DNA of 64,000 nt, from positions 20,328 to 84,327 of the forward strand of contig CAZLXB010000008.1 of the NCBI GenBank assembly GCA_964563545.1, read 5' to 3'. This DNA comes from Casp-actino8 sp964563545 (GTDB lineage: Bacteria; Actinomycetota; Acidimicrobiia; Acidimicrobiales; Ilumatobacteraceae). The notes under the pieces were generated by a model, which saw only the letters and a list, made by a program, of their open reading frames with translations, searched no databases and was not told the origin of the DNA. The stretch's first letter is position 1. Every line of letters starts with the position of its first letter. The position numbers and the translations under genes were made by a program. Shown in pieces: positions 1-8,620 of the stretch.

Positions 1-2
1 CG

Positions 3-1124
3 CTCCTCGAGGACATCGGAGTGTTCCAACGCGTCGGCGAGGCCACGGATGTGGTCACCAAGGAGATGTACGACTTCGTCGACAAAGGGGAGCGCCACGT
101 GGCGCTGCGACCCGAGCAGACCGCTTCGGTGTGCCGGGCCTTCGTGCAACACCGTCCGGTCACGCCTTGGAAGGCGTGGTACTCGGGGCCGAACTTCCGC
201 TACGAAAAGCCCCAGCGTGGTCGCTTCCGGCAGTTCGATCAGGTCGGCATCGAGGTCCTTGGGGCCAACGATCCTTATCTCGATGTGGAGGTGATCGCCC
301 TCGGCTGGAACTTCCTCACCGGACTCGGTCTCCGTCGCCTGACCCTGCAACTCAACAGCCTCGGGGAACCAGCCGATCGCGAGAACTTCATGAGCGCCCT
401 GCGTGCGCATTTCGCTTCCGAATCGGATTCTCTGTCGGAGGAATCCCGATCGACACTCGCCAAGAATCCTCTCCGCGTGCTCGACTCCAAGAGAGATGAA
501 GACCGCGACCTGATCGAACGCGCCCCTCGGATCTCCGATTTCTACAGCGACGCGGCTCGCTCGCACTTCGAACACGTCCGTTCTGGTCTCGAGCGCCTTG
601 GTATTCCCTTCGTGGTCAACGAACGACTCGTTCGCGGTCTCGACTACTACCGGCACACCACCTTCGAATACGTCGGTGGCACCCTCGATTCGGCCCAGAA
701 CGCGCTCGGTGGCGGCGGACGTTACGACGGCCTGGTCGAGGATCTCGGAGGTCCGCCCACGGCTGGTATCGGTTTCGCCATCGGAGTCGACCGCACTCTT
801 CTCGCTTGTGACGACGAGGGCGTCTTCTCGGCCCCTCCGTCCTCGGTTCGGGTGTTCGTGATCGACACGACGGGCGGAGCCGAGGCTCTCGTTCTGACCG
901 AGCAGCTTCGCCAGATGGGTTTCTCCGCCGATCGGGCCTTCGAATCTCGAAGCATGAAGAGTCAGATGAAGGCCGCTGATCGAAGTGGCGCCGATGTCGC
1001 CCTGATCGTCGGCTCCGACGAACTCGCATCCGATACGGTTGTCGTGCGTCCACTTCGTGGCGGAGAGCAGATCTCCGTGCGGAGGGACGAACTCCCCACC
1101 ACCCTTCAGAAAGTCCTCACATGA
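3..1124 (+). CDS. hisS: Histidyl-tRNA synthetase (5' truncated by window edge)
   Basis: Class II aminoacyl-tRNA synthetase that charges tRNA-His in the cytoplasm. About 373 codons are visible. The frame is open to the first base of the window, so the start and the N-terminal ~40-50 residues lie upstream; the GTG at 21 is an internal valine. Visible features are the motif 2 region (FRYEKPQRGRFRQFDQ), the histidine-specific signature LVRGLDYYRHTTFEY, the glycine-rich motif 3 region (GGGGRYDGL then GIGFAIGVDR), and a C-terminal anticodon-binding domain from about residue 280 of the visible part. Its TGA overlaps the ATG of aspS (ATGA), so the two synthetases are probably co-translated. hisS-aspS adjacency is common in bacteria. 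Confidence 0.97.
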   Translation, partial: LLEDIGVFQRVGEATDVVTKEMYDFVDKGERHVALRPEQTASVCRAFVQHRPVTPWKAWYSGPNFRYEKPQRGRFRQFDQVGIEVLGANDPYLDVEVIALGWNFLTGLGLRRLTLQLNSLGEPADRENFMSALRAHFASESDSLSEESRSTLAKNPLRVLDSKRDEDRDLIERAPRISDFYSDAARSHFEHVRSGLERLGIPFVVNERLVRGLDYYRHTTFEYVGGTLDSAQNALGGGGRYDGLVEDLGGPPTAGIGFAIGVDRTLLACDDEGVFSAPPSSVRVFVIDTTGGAEALVLTEQLRQMGFSADRAFESRSMKSQMKAADRSGADVALIVGSDELASDTVVVRPLRGGEQISVRRDELPTTLQKVLT

Positions 1125-2878
1125 GCGTCGATCCTTCCCGAACCTCGTTGCGCACCATGAAGTGCGGAGAAGTTCGTAGCCAGCACATCGGCCAGACCGT
1201 CAGCCTGTGTGGGTGGGTGGCCAAGCGGCGTGAGCACGGAGACAAGCTTGCATTCGTCGACCTTCGCGATCATTCCGGAATCGTCCAGGTCGTGATCGAC
1301 GACGGCGTGGACGTGCGAAGCGAATTCGTGGTTCGGATCACGGGCAAGGTTCGCGCTCGTCCCGAGGGAACGGTCAACACCCAGATCGCGACCGGTGAGG
1401 TCGAGATCGGCGAATGCCAGGTGGAGGTTCTGCGATCAGCCGATCCGCCGCCCTTCCCGATCGACGCCCGGGCCGACGATGTGGACGAGAACGTTCGCCT
1501 TCAATATCGCTACCTCGACATCCGCCGCGAACGCATGCAGAAGAACATCCGCTTACGCGCTCGAGTGAACTCCGCTGTTCGTTCGGCCATGGAGCGGCAG
1601 GGATTCGTGGAAGTCGAGACTCCCATGCTGGTTCCGTCCACGCCGGAGGGTGCTCGGGAATTCCTGGTCCCGTCGCGCAAGGAGCCCGGTTCGTTCTACG
1701 CGCTTCCCCAGAGTCCGCAGTTGTTCAAGCAGCTCCTGATGGTGGCCGGCATCGACCGGTACTACCAGATCGCACGCTGCCTGCGCGACGAAGACCTCCG
1801 GGCCGATCGTCAATACGAATTCATGCAACTCGACGCCGAGATGAGCTTCGTCGAACAGGATGACGTCCTCGAGGCGATCAGCGAGGCCGTGCTCTCGGCC
1901 GCCGAAGCGGTCACGGGGGAGCGACCGCCGTCGATCGAACGGATCACTTGGCGGGAAGCGATGGACCGATTCGGAGTCGACAAACCCGATCTGCGTTTCG
2001 GCATGGAACTGGTGGAACTCACCGATGCCTTCGGTGGCACGGAATTCAAGGCCTTCGCCGGCGCGGCGTCCATCAAGGGCATCCGGGTCGAGGGGCGCGC
2101 CGAGGAATTCGGCCGGAACAAACTCGACGGTCTCACGGATCGGGCCAAGAAGATGGGGGCCAAGGGACTCGTCTGGATGAAGGTCGCCGGCGACGGATCC
2201 CTCGATTCACCGGTGACCAAGTTCCTGTCGGCCACCGAACAGTCGGCCGTTATCTCGAGACTCGGGGCCACACCCGGCGATCTCTTGTTGATCGTCGCCG
2301 ACGAGTGGATGACCACGTGCGAAGTACTCGGACAACTGCGTAACGACCTCGGTCGTCCACCGGTCCACCAGGGTCCCTACCGGTACGTGTGGGTCGTCGA
2401 GTTCCCTCTCTTCGTCGGAGTCGACAAAGAGTCCGGTCGCCCCAAGCCCGGACACCATCCGTTCTGTCGGCCACATCCCGACGATCTCGACAAATTCGAA
2501 TCCGATCCGCTGTCGGTCCGGGCGCTCGCCTACGACCTCGTCCTCAACGGATGGGAACTCGGTTCGGGTTCCATCCGAATTCACGAGCCCGAGATGCAAC
2601 GCAAGGTCTTCACGGCGCTGGGAATCAGCGAAGAGGAGGCGAACCGTAAATTCGGGTTCTTCCTGAAGCCCTTCACCTTCGGCGCGCCACCGCATGGAGG
2701 CTTCGCATTCGGTCTCGATCGTCTGGTGGCGATCCTCGCCGGCGAGGAGAACATCCGCGAAGTCATCGCATTCCCGAAGACCCAGAGCGGTCAGGATCCG
2801 ATGACCAATGCGCCCACTCGGGCCGAGAGCAAGCAGCTCGACGAACTCGGTATCCGCGTCCTTCCACCGTCGGTCTGA
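1121..2878 (+). CDS. aspS: Aspartyl-tRNA synthetase, bacterial type, probably non-discriminating
   Basis: Charges tRNA with aspartate. It is 585 residues, the normal bacterial length: N-terminal OB anticodon-binding fold (about 15-110), class II catalytic core with motif 2 near residue 220 (RCLRDEDLRADRQYEF), a GAD insertion domain (about 270-420) and motif 3 near 526 (GGFAFGLDRLV). His39 (KRREHGD) and Gly83 (RARPEG) occupy the two anticodon-domain positions that, in characterised non-discriminating AspRS enzymes, are His and Gly rather than Leu and Lys. The enzyme therefore probably also makes Asp-tRNA-Asn, which GatCAB would convert; gatCAB is not in this window. The start is the ATG overlapping the hisS stop; MKCGEV at residue 13 is an alternative. 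Confidence 0.97.
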   Translation: MSVDPSRTSLRTMKCGEVRSQHIGQTVSLCGWVAKRREHGDKLAFVDLRDHSGIVQVVIDDGVDVRSEFVVRITGKVRARPEGTVNTQIATGEVEIGECQVEVLRSADPPPFPIDARADDVDENVRLQYRYLDIRRERMQKNIRLRARVNSAVRSAMERQGFVEVETPMLVPSTPEGAREFLVPSRKEPGSFYALPQSPQLFKQLLMVAGIDRYYQIARCLRDEDLRADRQYEFMQLDAEMSFVEQDDVLEAISEAVLSAAEAVTGERPPSIERITWREAMDRFGVDKPDLRFGMELVELTDAFGGTEFKAFAGAASIKGIRVEGRAEEFGRNKLDGLTDRAKKMGAKGLVWMKVAGDGSLDSPVTKFLSATEQSAVISRLGATPGDLLLIVADEWMTTCEVLGQLRNDLGRPPVHQGPYRYVWVVEFPLFVGVDKESGRPKPGHHPFCRPHPDDLDKFESDPLSVRALAYDLVLNGWELGSGSIRIHEPEMQRKVFTALGISEEEANRKFGFFLKPFTFGAPPHGGFAFGLDRLVAILAGEENIREVIAFPKTQSGQDPMTNAPTRAESKQLDELGIRVLPPSV

Positions 2879-2881
2879 TCG

Positions 2882-3355
2882 ATGGCCGGCGCCACCTTCC
2901 GGGCCGGAGTGGCCATGATCGTCCGCCGCGGAGACGGTCAGCTGCTCGTGTTCGAGAGGCGTGATGCACCCGGTTCTTGGCAACTGCCGCAGGGCGGCAT
3001 CGACGAGGGCGAGACACCGGAGGCGGCGGCTTGGCGAGAACTCACCGAGGAGACCGGTCTCGACGCGACCACGGTGAAACTCGTCGCCGAGAACTCCGAT
3101 TGGATCAGCTACGAGTGGCCACCTTCGGTCATCGCAACACGAAAGCCCGGTCGACAACACATGGGCCAGACCCAGAAGTGGTTTCTGTTCGGCGTGCGCG
3201 ACGACCACGACGGCCACGCTCATCATCTGCGACCCGAGCCTGACGGGCGTGAATTCTCGGCCTGGTGTTGGATGAGCCCCCACGACGTGATCGACGGTGT
3301 GATCGAGTGGCGGCGTCCGGCATATCAACGGGCGTTCTCGCGTCTTCTTCCCTGA
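2882..3355 (+). CDS. NUDIX hydrolase, RppH-like
   Basis: A 157-residue single NUDIX domain. The Nudix box is complete at residues 38-60 (GGIDEGE, then REL and EETGL), giving the metal-binding REXXEE glutamates. The preceding PGSWQLPQGGIDEGE stretch resembles RNA pyrophosphohydrolase (RppH/NudH) and diadenosine polyphosphate hydrolases. The likely reaction is removal of pyrophosphate from RNA 5' ends or hydrolysis of ApnA-type nucleotides; sequence alone cannot separate these. It starts three bases after the aspS stop and ends two bases before rarA, so it lies in one transcription unit with them. Confidence 0.9.
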   Translation: MAGATFRAGVAMIVRRGDGQLLVFERRDAPGSWQLPQGGIDEGETPEAAAWRELTEETGLDATTVKLVAENSDWISYEWPPSVIATRKPGRQHMGQTQKWFLFGVRDDHDGHAHHLRPEPDGREFSAWCWMSPHDVIDGVIEWRRPAYQRAFSRLLP

Positions 3356-3357
3356 CC

Positions 3358-4647
3358 ATGGCCGAATCACCCGACCTCTTCTCCGCCGCGGCCGAGGATC
3401 GTCTTCGCGAGCGGGCCCCTCTCGCCGCGCGCCTGCGGCCGCGCACGATCGACGATGTGGTCGGACAAACCCATTTGGTGGGTCCGGGTCGGCCGTTACG
3501 CCGCCTGGTGGAAGCCGACCGATTGTCGAGTGTGATCTTCTGGGGGCCACCAGGAACCGGAAAGACGACATTGGCCTTGGCGGTGGCCGGATCAACCCGC
3601 CGAGCCTTCGTCCAACTCTCGGCGGTGACCGCCGGCGTGCGCGACGTACGAGAGACGGTGGACGACGCCCGACGGCGTCTCGGCGAGCGGGATCAGGGGA
3701 CCATCCTCTTTCTCGATGAGATCCACCGCTTCTCCAAATCCCAGCAGGACGCATTGCTTCCAGCCGTCGAAGACGGGACTCTCACTCTGATCGGTGCCAC
3801 CACCGAGAATCCCTTTTTCGAGATCAACGCACCGCTTCGTTCACGGAGCACCCTCTTTCGCCTCGAACCCTTGGACGGCAGCGCAGTACGGATTCTCGTA
3901 GGGAGGGGACTCGAAGCGCTCGGTCAGACCGCCCATGAGTCGGCCGTCGATCTGCTCGTGGAGCGGGCCGGCGGCGATGGACGTCAGGTCCTCACGTCGC
4001 TCGAAGTCGCGGCCGCACTGGCTCACCCCGACGCGATCGGTCTCGAGCACGCCGAGCAGGCGCTCGGGACGAGCGCCCTTCGCTACGGACGCGACGACCA
4101 CTACGACGTGGTGAGCGCGTTCATCAAGAGCGTTCGGGGCAGCGACCCGCAAGCATCGGTCCACTATCTCGCGCGCATGCTCGAAGCGGGGGAGGACCCG
4201 CGGTTCATCGCCCGTCGTTTGGTGATCCTTGCGAGCGAGGACATCGGGTTGGCGGATCACACCTCACTCCTCGTCGCCGTGGCCGCCGCCCATGCCGTCG
4301 AACACGTGGGGCTTCCCGAAGCCCAGCTGAATCTCGCCCAGGCCACACTCCACCTGGCCACCGCTCCGAAGAGCAACGCCGCCGCTCTGGCCATCTGGTC
4401 CGCTCGGGAGGACGTTCGTTCGGGTGGAATCGGCGAGGTTCCGGCCCACCTCCGGGACGCTCACTATCGAGGGGCGGAGTCGCTCGGCCACGGAACGGGA
4501 TACGCGTATCCCCACGACGATCCTCGTGGTTGGGTCGTGCAGGACTATCTGCCGAGCGTGCTCCGAGATCGGGTCTGGTACCGTCCGAGCGTCCATGGCG
4601 AAGAGGCATCCCGGCCCTTCCCACCCGAGACCGACGGAGGATCATGA
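3358..4647 (+). CDS. rarA: Replication-associated recombination protein A (AAA+ ATPase)
   Basis: AAA+ clamp-loader-like ATPase of the RarA/MgsA/WRNIP1 family, which acts at stalled replication forks. 429 residues from the ATG at 3358. The N-terminal signature RPRTIDDVVGQTHLVG is followed by Walker A GPPGTGKTT (63-71), Walker B ILFLDE (116-121) and sensor region TTENPFFEIN; the C-terminal half is the MgsA tetramerisation domain. In-frame codons upstream (back to 3265) lie inside the NUDIX gene, so the ATG directly after that gene's stop is preferred. Its TGA overlaps the next ATG. In many actinomycetes rarA precedes DUF948 and DUF6167 genes and then alaS; here the first three are present but alaS is replaced by glcD. 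Confidence 0.95.
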   Translation: MAESPDLFSAAAEDRLRERAPLAARLRPRTIDDVVGQTHLVGPGRPLRRLVEADRLSSVIFWGPPGTGKTTLALAVAGSTRRAFVQLSAVTAGVRDVRETVDDARRRLGERDQGTILFLDEIHRFSKSQQDALLPAVEDGTLTLIGATTENPFFEINAPLRSRSTLFRLEPLDGSAVRILVGRGLEALGQTAHESAVDLLVERAGGDGRQVLTSLEVAAALAHPDAIGLEHAEQALGTSALRYGRDDHYDVVSAFIKSVRGSDPQASVHYLARMLEAGEDPRFIARRLVILASEDIGLADHTSLLVAVAAAHAVEHVGLPEAQLNLAQATLHLATAPKSNAAALAIWSAREDVRSGGIGEVPAHLRDAHYRGAESLGHGTGYAYPHDDPRGWVVQDYLPSVLRDRVWYRPSVHGEEASRPFPPETDGGS

Positions 4648-5078
4648 CGGCAGGTGATTTGGCCCTCATCCTCGCCGTGATCTTGTGTGCGTTCGGGTTC
4701 GCGGCCCTCGTGCTCGTCCTTGCGCGCGTGCTCGGCGCACTTCGTTCACTTCGTGACGAAATCGACGCCCTCCGTCGCCAGACCACTCCGCTCATCGACG
4801 AACTTCGCGAATCGGCCGACTCCGCCCGCGACGTCGTACTCGATGCCCAGCGCGATCTACGGCGTTTCGACCGAGTCCTCGGTTCGGCTGAAGCCATCAG
4901 CGGTGCCGTCTCGGGCTCGGGTCGTGTCGCGCGGACAGCACTCTCGCGGCCGGTGATCCGGATCGTCGCCGTGTCGACCGGCGTGAAACGTATGGCTCGC
5001 CGTCTCCGCGTCGGACCAAAGCGACCCAAACGCCGGGATCTCCGGCTGGTCGAGTCACCGGAGCGTCGGCGGGCATGA
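4644..5078 (+). CDS. DUF948-type membrane-anchored coiled-coil protein
   Basis: 144 residues. One N-terminal transmembrane segment (about 7-29, rich in Leu, Ala and Val), followed by a charged helical stretch (about 30-85, LRSLRDEIDALRRQTTPLIDELRESADSARDVV) typical of DUF948 proteins, and a basic tail rich in Arg and Lys. Probably a bitopic inner-membrane protein with a cytoplasmic coiled coil; no biochemical function is known for the family. The start is the ATG overlapping the rarA stop by ATGA, preceded by GGAGG at 4637-4641. Position after rarA matches the conserved actinobacterial order rarA-DUF948-DUF6167. Confidence 0.82.
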   Translation: MTAGDLALILAVILCAFGFAALVLVLARVLGALRSLRDEIDALRRQTTPLIDELRESADSARDVVLDAQRDLRRFDRVLGSAEAISGAVSGSGRVARTALSRPVIRIVAVSTGVKRMARRLRVGPKRPKRRDLRLVESPERRRA

Positions 5079-5446
5079 TCAAGCGTTTCGTGTGGTTCGT
5101 CGGTGGCACCATCGCCGGAATAACGGGAACTCTCGTCGCCGGACGTCGGGTCAAGAAGCGAGTGCGAACACTCGCGCCGGTCCGAGTCGTCCAAGGCACG
5201 ACATCTCGATTGCGGGGCAAGGTGGCCGATCTCGGCGAGGCCTTCGATGAGGGGCGTCAGGCGATGCACCACCGAGAGGCTGAACTTCGCGCCCGCGTCG
5301 AAGGTCGGGCCGTGCCCCTGGCGGACGTCGGACAGCCGATCTCCGAGCGTGACTCGCTGCTGATCGATGGAGAAACCGTCGAACCGGGTCGGGTCGTCGT
5401 GCTGCGCGACGTCGAAGAATCACGCCCCCGACGCCGTCGGCGATGA
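5075..5446 (+). CDS. Small DUF6167-like membrane protein
   Basis: 123 residues. It begins MIKRFVWFVGGTIAGITGTL, a short glycine-rich hydrophobic segment (about 4-22), followed by a basic cluster (RRVKKRVR) and a helical, charged C-terminal half ending in poly-Arg. Size, N-terminal segment and position directly after a DUF948 gene match the DUF6167 proteins next to alaS in actinomycetes, but I assign the family by context more than by motif. It overlaps both neighbours by ATGA, so it is translationally coupled to the DUF948 gene and to glcD. Function unknown. Confidence 0.75.
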   Translation: MIKRFVWFVGGTIAGITGTLVAGRRVKKRVRTLAPVRVVQGTTSRLRGKVADLGEAFDEGRQAMHHREAELRARVEGRAVPLADVGQPISERDSLLIDGETVEPGRVVVLRDVEESRPRRRRR

Positions 5447-6870
5447 GCTTCGTCGATGATCTGACCGCCGGACTTCCCGCTGGTTCGGTCAAGGTCGATC
5501 GAATCGACACGATGCTGTACGCCCACGATGCCTCCGACTTCGTCGGACGGACCGCAGCGGTGTGCTTTCCCGAGTCGACCGAGCAGGTTCGGCACATCGT
5601 GCGCACGTGTGCCCGACACGGCAAACCTTTCGTGGCCCGCGGATCGGGGACCGGACTCGCCGGAGGTGCCACACCACTCGACGGATCAGTCGTGATCGTG
5701 CTCACCCGTATGAACAAGATCCTCGAAGTGGACCCGGTCAACAGGTTGGCCTGGGTCGAGCCGGGGGTATTGAACCTCGATGTCAGCAGGTTGGTTGCCG
5801 CGAGCGACGACGTCCACGGTCTGCATTTCGCCCCTGACCCGAGCAGTCAGCAGAGTTGCACCATCGGAGGAAACGTCGCCAACAACTCCGGCGGACCGCA
5901 CTGTCTCGCCGATGGAGTGACCTCGGCGCATGTGTTGGCCTGCGAGGTCGTGTTGAGTGATGGATCCCTCGTTCTCCTCGGGAGCGAAGGATCCGAGGAC
6001 GATGGCCTCGATCTGCGAGGGGCTTTCGTCGGTAGTGAAGGCATGTTCGGCATCGCCACCAAGGTCTGCGTTCGCCTCACCCAGAACCCACCGAACGTAC
6101 GCACCATGCTCCTCGACTTCGAGTCGGTTCGCGACGGTGCCGACACGGTCGGAGCGGTCATCGCAGCCGGAATCGTGCCCGCCGCGCTCGAGATGATGGA
6201 CCGCCTGTGCCTGGAAGCGGTGGAGGCCTACATCCACGCCGGATTGCCCACCGACGCGGCCGCCGCCCTCCTCGTCGAAGTGACCGGATTGCCACATCAG
6301 GTGGAGTTCGAGGCCGAGACGATCGCTCGGATCGGCCTCGAACATGGCGCGCGCCAGGTCCGGGTGGCACAGGACGAGGCCGAGCGGGCCCTCCTCTGGA
6401 AGGGTCGCAAGACCGCCTTCGGGGCCATCGCCCGTATCAAGCCCAACTACTACCTCCACGACACCGTCGTGCCCCGGCGGGCACTGCCCGATGTTCTCGA
6501 TCGCGTCTACGAGATCGCCCGTCGCCACGATCTCCTCGTCCTCAACGTGTTCCACGCGGGTGACGGCAATCTGCACCCGCTGCTGGTGTTCGATCGACGG
6601 GAGCCGGGAGTCCTCGAGCGCGTCCATGCGGCCGGAGAAGAGATCGTGCGGGTGAGCGTCGACGCCGGTGGGGTGTTGTCGGGTGAGCACGGCATCGGTC
6701 TCGAGAAGAAGGACTTCATGCCACTTCTCTTCGACGACCACGACCTCGCGGCGCAAGCCGCGGTTCGCCGATGCTTCGATCCTCTGGGCCTGGCCAATCC
6801 CACCAAGGTTCTGCCCTCGCCATCGACGTGCGGCGATGTGCAGCACGTTCCCGAGGGAGCATGGATTTGA
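5443..6870 (+). CDS. glcD: Glycolate oxidase subunit GlcD (FAD-linked oxidase)
   Basis: 475-residue flavoprotein of the glycolate/D-lactate dehydrogenase family; with GlcE and GlcF it would oxidise glycolate to glyoxylate. The FAD-binding PCMH domain is N-terminal: ARGSGTGLAGGATPLDG at 65-81, then the nucleotide-binding IGGNVANNSGG stretch. The C-terminal FAD-oxidase domain carries VFHAGDGNLHP (near 370) and the GEHGIGLEKK signature (near 415) of GlcD. Start is the ATG overlapping the preceding gene. GlcE overlaps its 3' end by 10 bp. A D-lactate dehydrogenase role is the main alternative; the separate glcE and glcF genes favour glycolate. Confidence 0.93.
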   Translation: MSFVDDLTAGLPAGSVKVDRIDTMLYAHDASDFVGRTAAVCFPESTEQVRHIVRTCARHGKPFVARGSGTGLAGGATPLDGSVVIVLTRMNKILEVDPVNRLAWVEPGVLNLDVSRLVAASDDVHGLHFAPDPSSQQSCTIGGNVANNSGGPHCLADGVTSAHVLACEVVLSDGSLVLLGSEGSEDDGLDLRGAFVGSEGMFGIATKVCVRLTQNPPNVRTMLLDFESVRDGADTVGAVIAAGIVPAALEMMDRLCLEAVEAYIHAGLPTDAAAALLVEVTGLPHQVEFEAETIARIGLEHGARQVRVAQDEAERALLWKGRKTAFGAIARIKPNYYLHDTVVPRRALPDVLDRVYEIARRHDLLVLNVFHAGDGNLHPLLVFDRREPGVLERVHAAGEEIVRVSVDAGGVLSGEHGIGLEKKDFMPLLFDDHDLAAQAAVRRCFDPLGLANPTKVLPSPSTCGDVQHVPEGAWI

Positions 6871-7778
6871 TCGGTGCTACATCGATCGTCGACGTCATTC
6901 GCTCTGGTGCCTCGGTCGGACTTCGCGGCCAGTCGACTCGTGAAATCCCGAGAAGTGCGGTCGAGCCGGAAGAGTGGGTGGTGGCACCGCGCGGGGTCGT
7001 CGAATTCCAGCCCGACGAAATGACCGTGCGGGTCGGAGCTGGTACCAGCATCGAAGAACTTTCGGCCGCGGTCGCCGGCCACGGTCAATTCGTTCATGGA
7101 TCCGACTCGGCCGTCGGAACGATCGGTGGAGCCCTGGCGTGTGGACGAAGTGGACTCCATCGACTCGGTCGGGGTTCCATTCGCGACGTCCTCCTCGAGG
7201 TGCGTCTCGTCGACCATGAGGGCAACCTCGTGAAGGCCGGAGGACCCACGGTGAAGAACGTCAGTGGATTCGATCTCTGTCGTCTCTTCGTCGGTTCATT
7301 CGGAGTCCTCGGATTCGCCCACGAGTTCGTTCTCCGCACCCGGCCGCGTCCTCCGGCCGAGCTCTGGTTCCTGACACCCGTGGCCGAACCCGATCTGGTC
7401 GCCGAGATCCAGCGCAGCTTCTACCGCCCGTCGTCGATTCTGTGGGATGGGATGGAACTCCGACTCTGCCTGACCGGTCATCGGGCCGACATCGACGAAC
7501 AGATTTCGCGCAGTCGATTCCGGTGGGATCCCATCGAGGAGCCCGCACTACCCAAGGGATGGATGCAGTCGACCGTTCGACCAGCCGACGTGGCGTCGGT
7601 CGTCGGCAAGGAACCCGGTAGGATCATCGCCCAAGTCGGAACGGGAACGATCCATCATCCCAGTCCGTCCAATCCGCGCATCGAGCAACCGGAGCGACGG
7701 GGGATCGTCGAGCGTCTTCTGACCGAGTTCAATCCGCTCCGCCGACTCAACCCGCACATCGACACGCTGGCGCTCTGA
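6861..7778 (+). CDS. glcE: Glycolate oxidase FAD-binding subunit GlcE
   Basis: 305 residues; a second FAD-binding PCMH-type protein lacking the long C-terminal oxidase domain, as expected for GlcE. Visible features are the N-terminal VAPRGVVEFQPDEMTVRVGAG-like region (about 41-61), IEELSAAVAGHGQF, and the flavin-proximal KAGGPTVKNVSGFDLCRLFVGSFG stretch (near 122-146), all typical of GlcE. I chose the ATG at 6861, inside the last codons of glcD, because in-frame codons upstream lie within glcD. It is the last gene of the leading + strand run; a conserved palindrome follows 54 bp after the stop. The iron-sulfur partner glcF lies 0.85 kb away behind an opposite-strand gene. Confidence 0.9.
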   Translation: MDLIGATSIVDVIRSGASVGLRGQSTREIPRSAVEPEEWVVAPRGVVEFQPDEMTVRVGAGTSIEELSAAVAGHGQFVHGSDSAVGTIGGALACGRSGLHRLGRGSIRDVLLEVRLVDHEGNLVKAGGPTVKNVSGFDLCRLFVGSFGVLGFAHEFVLRTRPRPPAELWFLTPVAEPDLVAEIQRSFYRPSSILWDGMELRLCLTGHRADIDEQISRSRFRWDPIEEPALPKGWMQSTVRPADVASVVGKEPGRIIAQVGTGTIHHPSPSNPRIEQPERRGIVERLLTEFNPLRRLNPHIDTLAL

Positions 7779-7832
7779 GTCGGGTCACGATCGTTCGCAT
7801 GAGCTCTCATCGTCGGCACCCGTGTCACTGGC

Positions 7833-7856
7833 GCTATTTCGTCATGACGAAATAGC
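7833..7856. repeat. 24-bp perfect palindrome (site 1 of a repeated motif)
   Basis: Perfect two-fold palindrome with core ATTTCGTCATGACGAAAT centred between 7844 and 7845, in the 93-bp gap between the convergent 3' ends of glcE and the mycothiol-enzyme-family gene. The same core occurs at 33109-33136, and a shortened core at 44267-44278. Read from its centre on either strand it spells ATG ACG AAA TAG, a three-codon start-stop. It could form a 10-bp stem with a CATG loop, but it has no adjacent T tract, so a classical terminator is not supported. A protein-binding operator is my inference. Confidence 0.75.
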
Positions 7857-7871
7857 TCACATCGAACTCCG

Positions 7872-8588
7872 TCAGGGCGCGACCTTCCTCCACTCGTCGG
7901 AGATCGCCGGATCACCCAAGGCCTCGATACGGGACGACCAGCGTCCCCACGCTGCGAAGTAGAGGTCACGCGCCGATCCCCGCCAGGCGACATCACCCTT
8001 GGCATGCTCATGGGTGATGTGGGCCACGCCTTCGTCGACGCGGATCATCCATTCCCCGTCGCCATCGGTGCAGTGGAGATGCAGGCTGCCCGTCGGCAGA
8101 GTCGATCGGCCACGGGCGAGTGTGAAGGGGAGCACGATGTCGAAGAACTCGTCGATGCCATCGAGGGCGACGTCACGTTCGATGTTCGATTCCTGACCGA
8201 GCGATCGCTCGATGTCTCCGAGATGCACCACGGTTTCGTGCAGCATGCGCCGGTGGTAGAAGCCGGCCGTCCGGTCGGCCGACCACGTCCACACCGGCGT
8301 CGTGGGTTCGATCCCCGCGAGCAGATCGCACACCACCCGACGGCGTTCGGAGAACCACACTCCGAGACCACCGGTCGGAGGATCCGCCTCCGGTCCCGGG
8401 GTCACGTACTCCAGGGATCGCGCGGCGACGATGGCCGCGACCATCGCGTAGACCTGACCGACGTGGCGAACCACGTCCTCGGCCGTCCAGCCCGGACACT
8501 CCGGGATCACCAGCGACGGATTCGATTCGGCCAACCGACCGAGTTCGTCCGACTTCATGCTCAAGATGGACACGTGATCGATCGTCAT
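7872..8588 (-). CDS. Maleylpyruvate isomerase-family mycothiol-dependent enzyme
   Basis: 238 residues from the ATG at 8588. DinB-like four-helix fold of the MDMPI family: the N-terminal CPGWTAEDVVRHVGQVYAM segment provides a predicted metal-binding His42, and the HETVVH motif further on provides the Glu and second His of the zinc site; the C-terminal part is the MDMPI C domain (LHLHCTDGDGEWMIRV). Characterised members use mycothiol as thiol cofactor, for example in maleylpyruvate isomerisation, but most paralogues have unknown substrates, so only the family can be assigned. It lies antisense between glcE and glcF, with its start 32 bp from the divergent glcF start, so it may share that control region. 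Confidence 0.85.
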   Translation of the reverse strand: MTIDHVSILSMKSDELGRLAESNPSLVIPECPGWTAEDVVRHVGQVYAMVAAIVAARSLEYVTPGPEADPPTGGLGVWFSERRRVVCDLLAGIEPTTPVWTWSADRTAGFYHRRMLHETVVHLGDIERSLGQESNIERDVALDGIDEFFDIVLPFTLARGRSTLPTGSLHLHCTDGDGEWMIRVDEGVAHITHEHAKGDVAWRGSARDLYFAAWGRWSSRIEALGDPAISDEWRKVAP

Positions 8589-8620
8589 GCGAACGATTGT
8601 AGGAAGGCGCGAGCGGTACG

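Noticed and set aside
2207..3754. A 515-codon - strand frame across aspS, the NUDIX gene and rarA
   Set aside because: It overlaps three strongly supported + strand genes and has no motif.
7833..7856. Classical Rho-independent terminator between glcE and the mycothiol-enzyme gene
   Set aside because: The stem is AT-containing and lacks a U tract on either strand, and the same sequence occurs at gene starts elsewhere.
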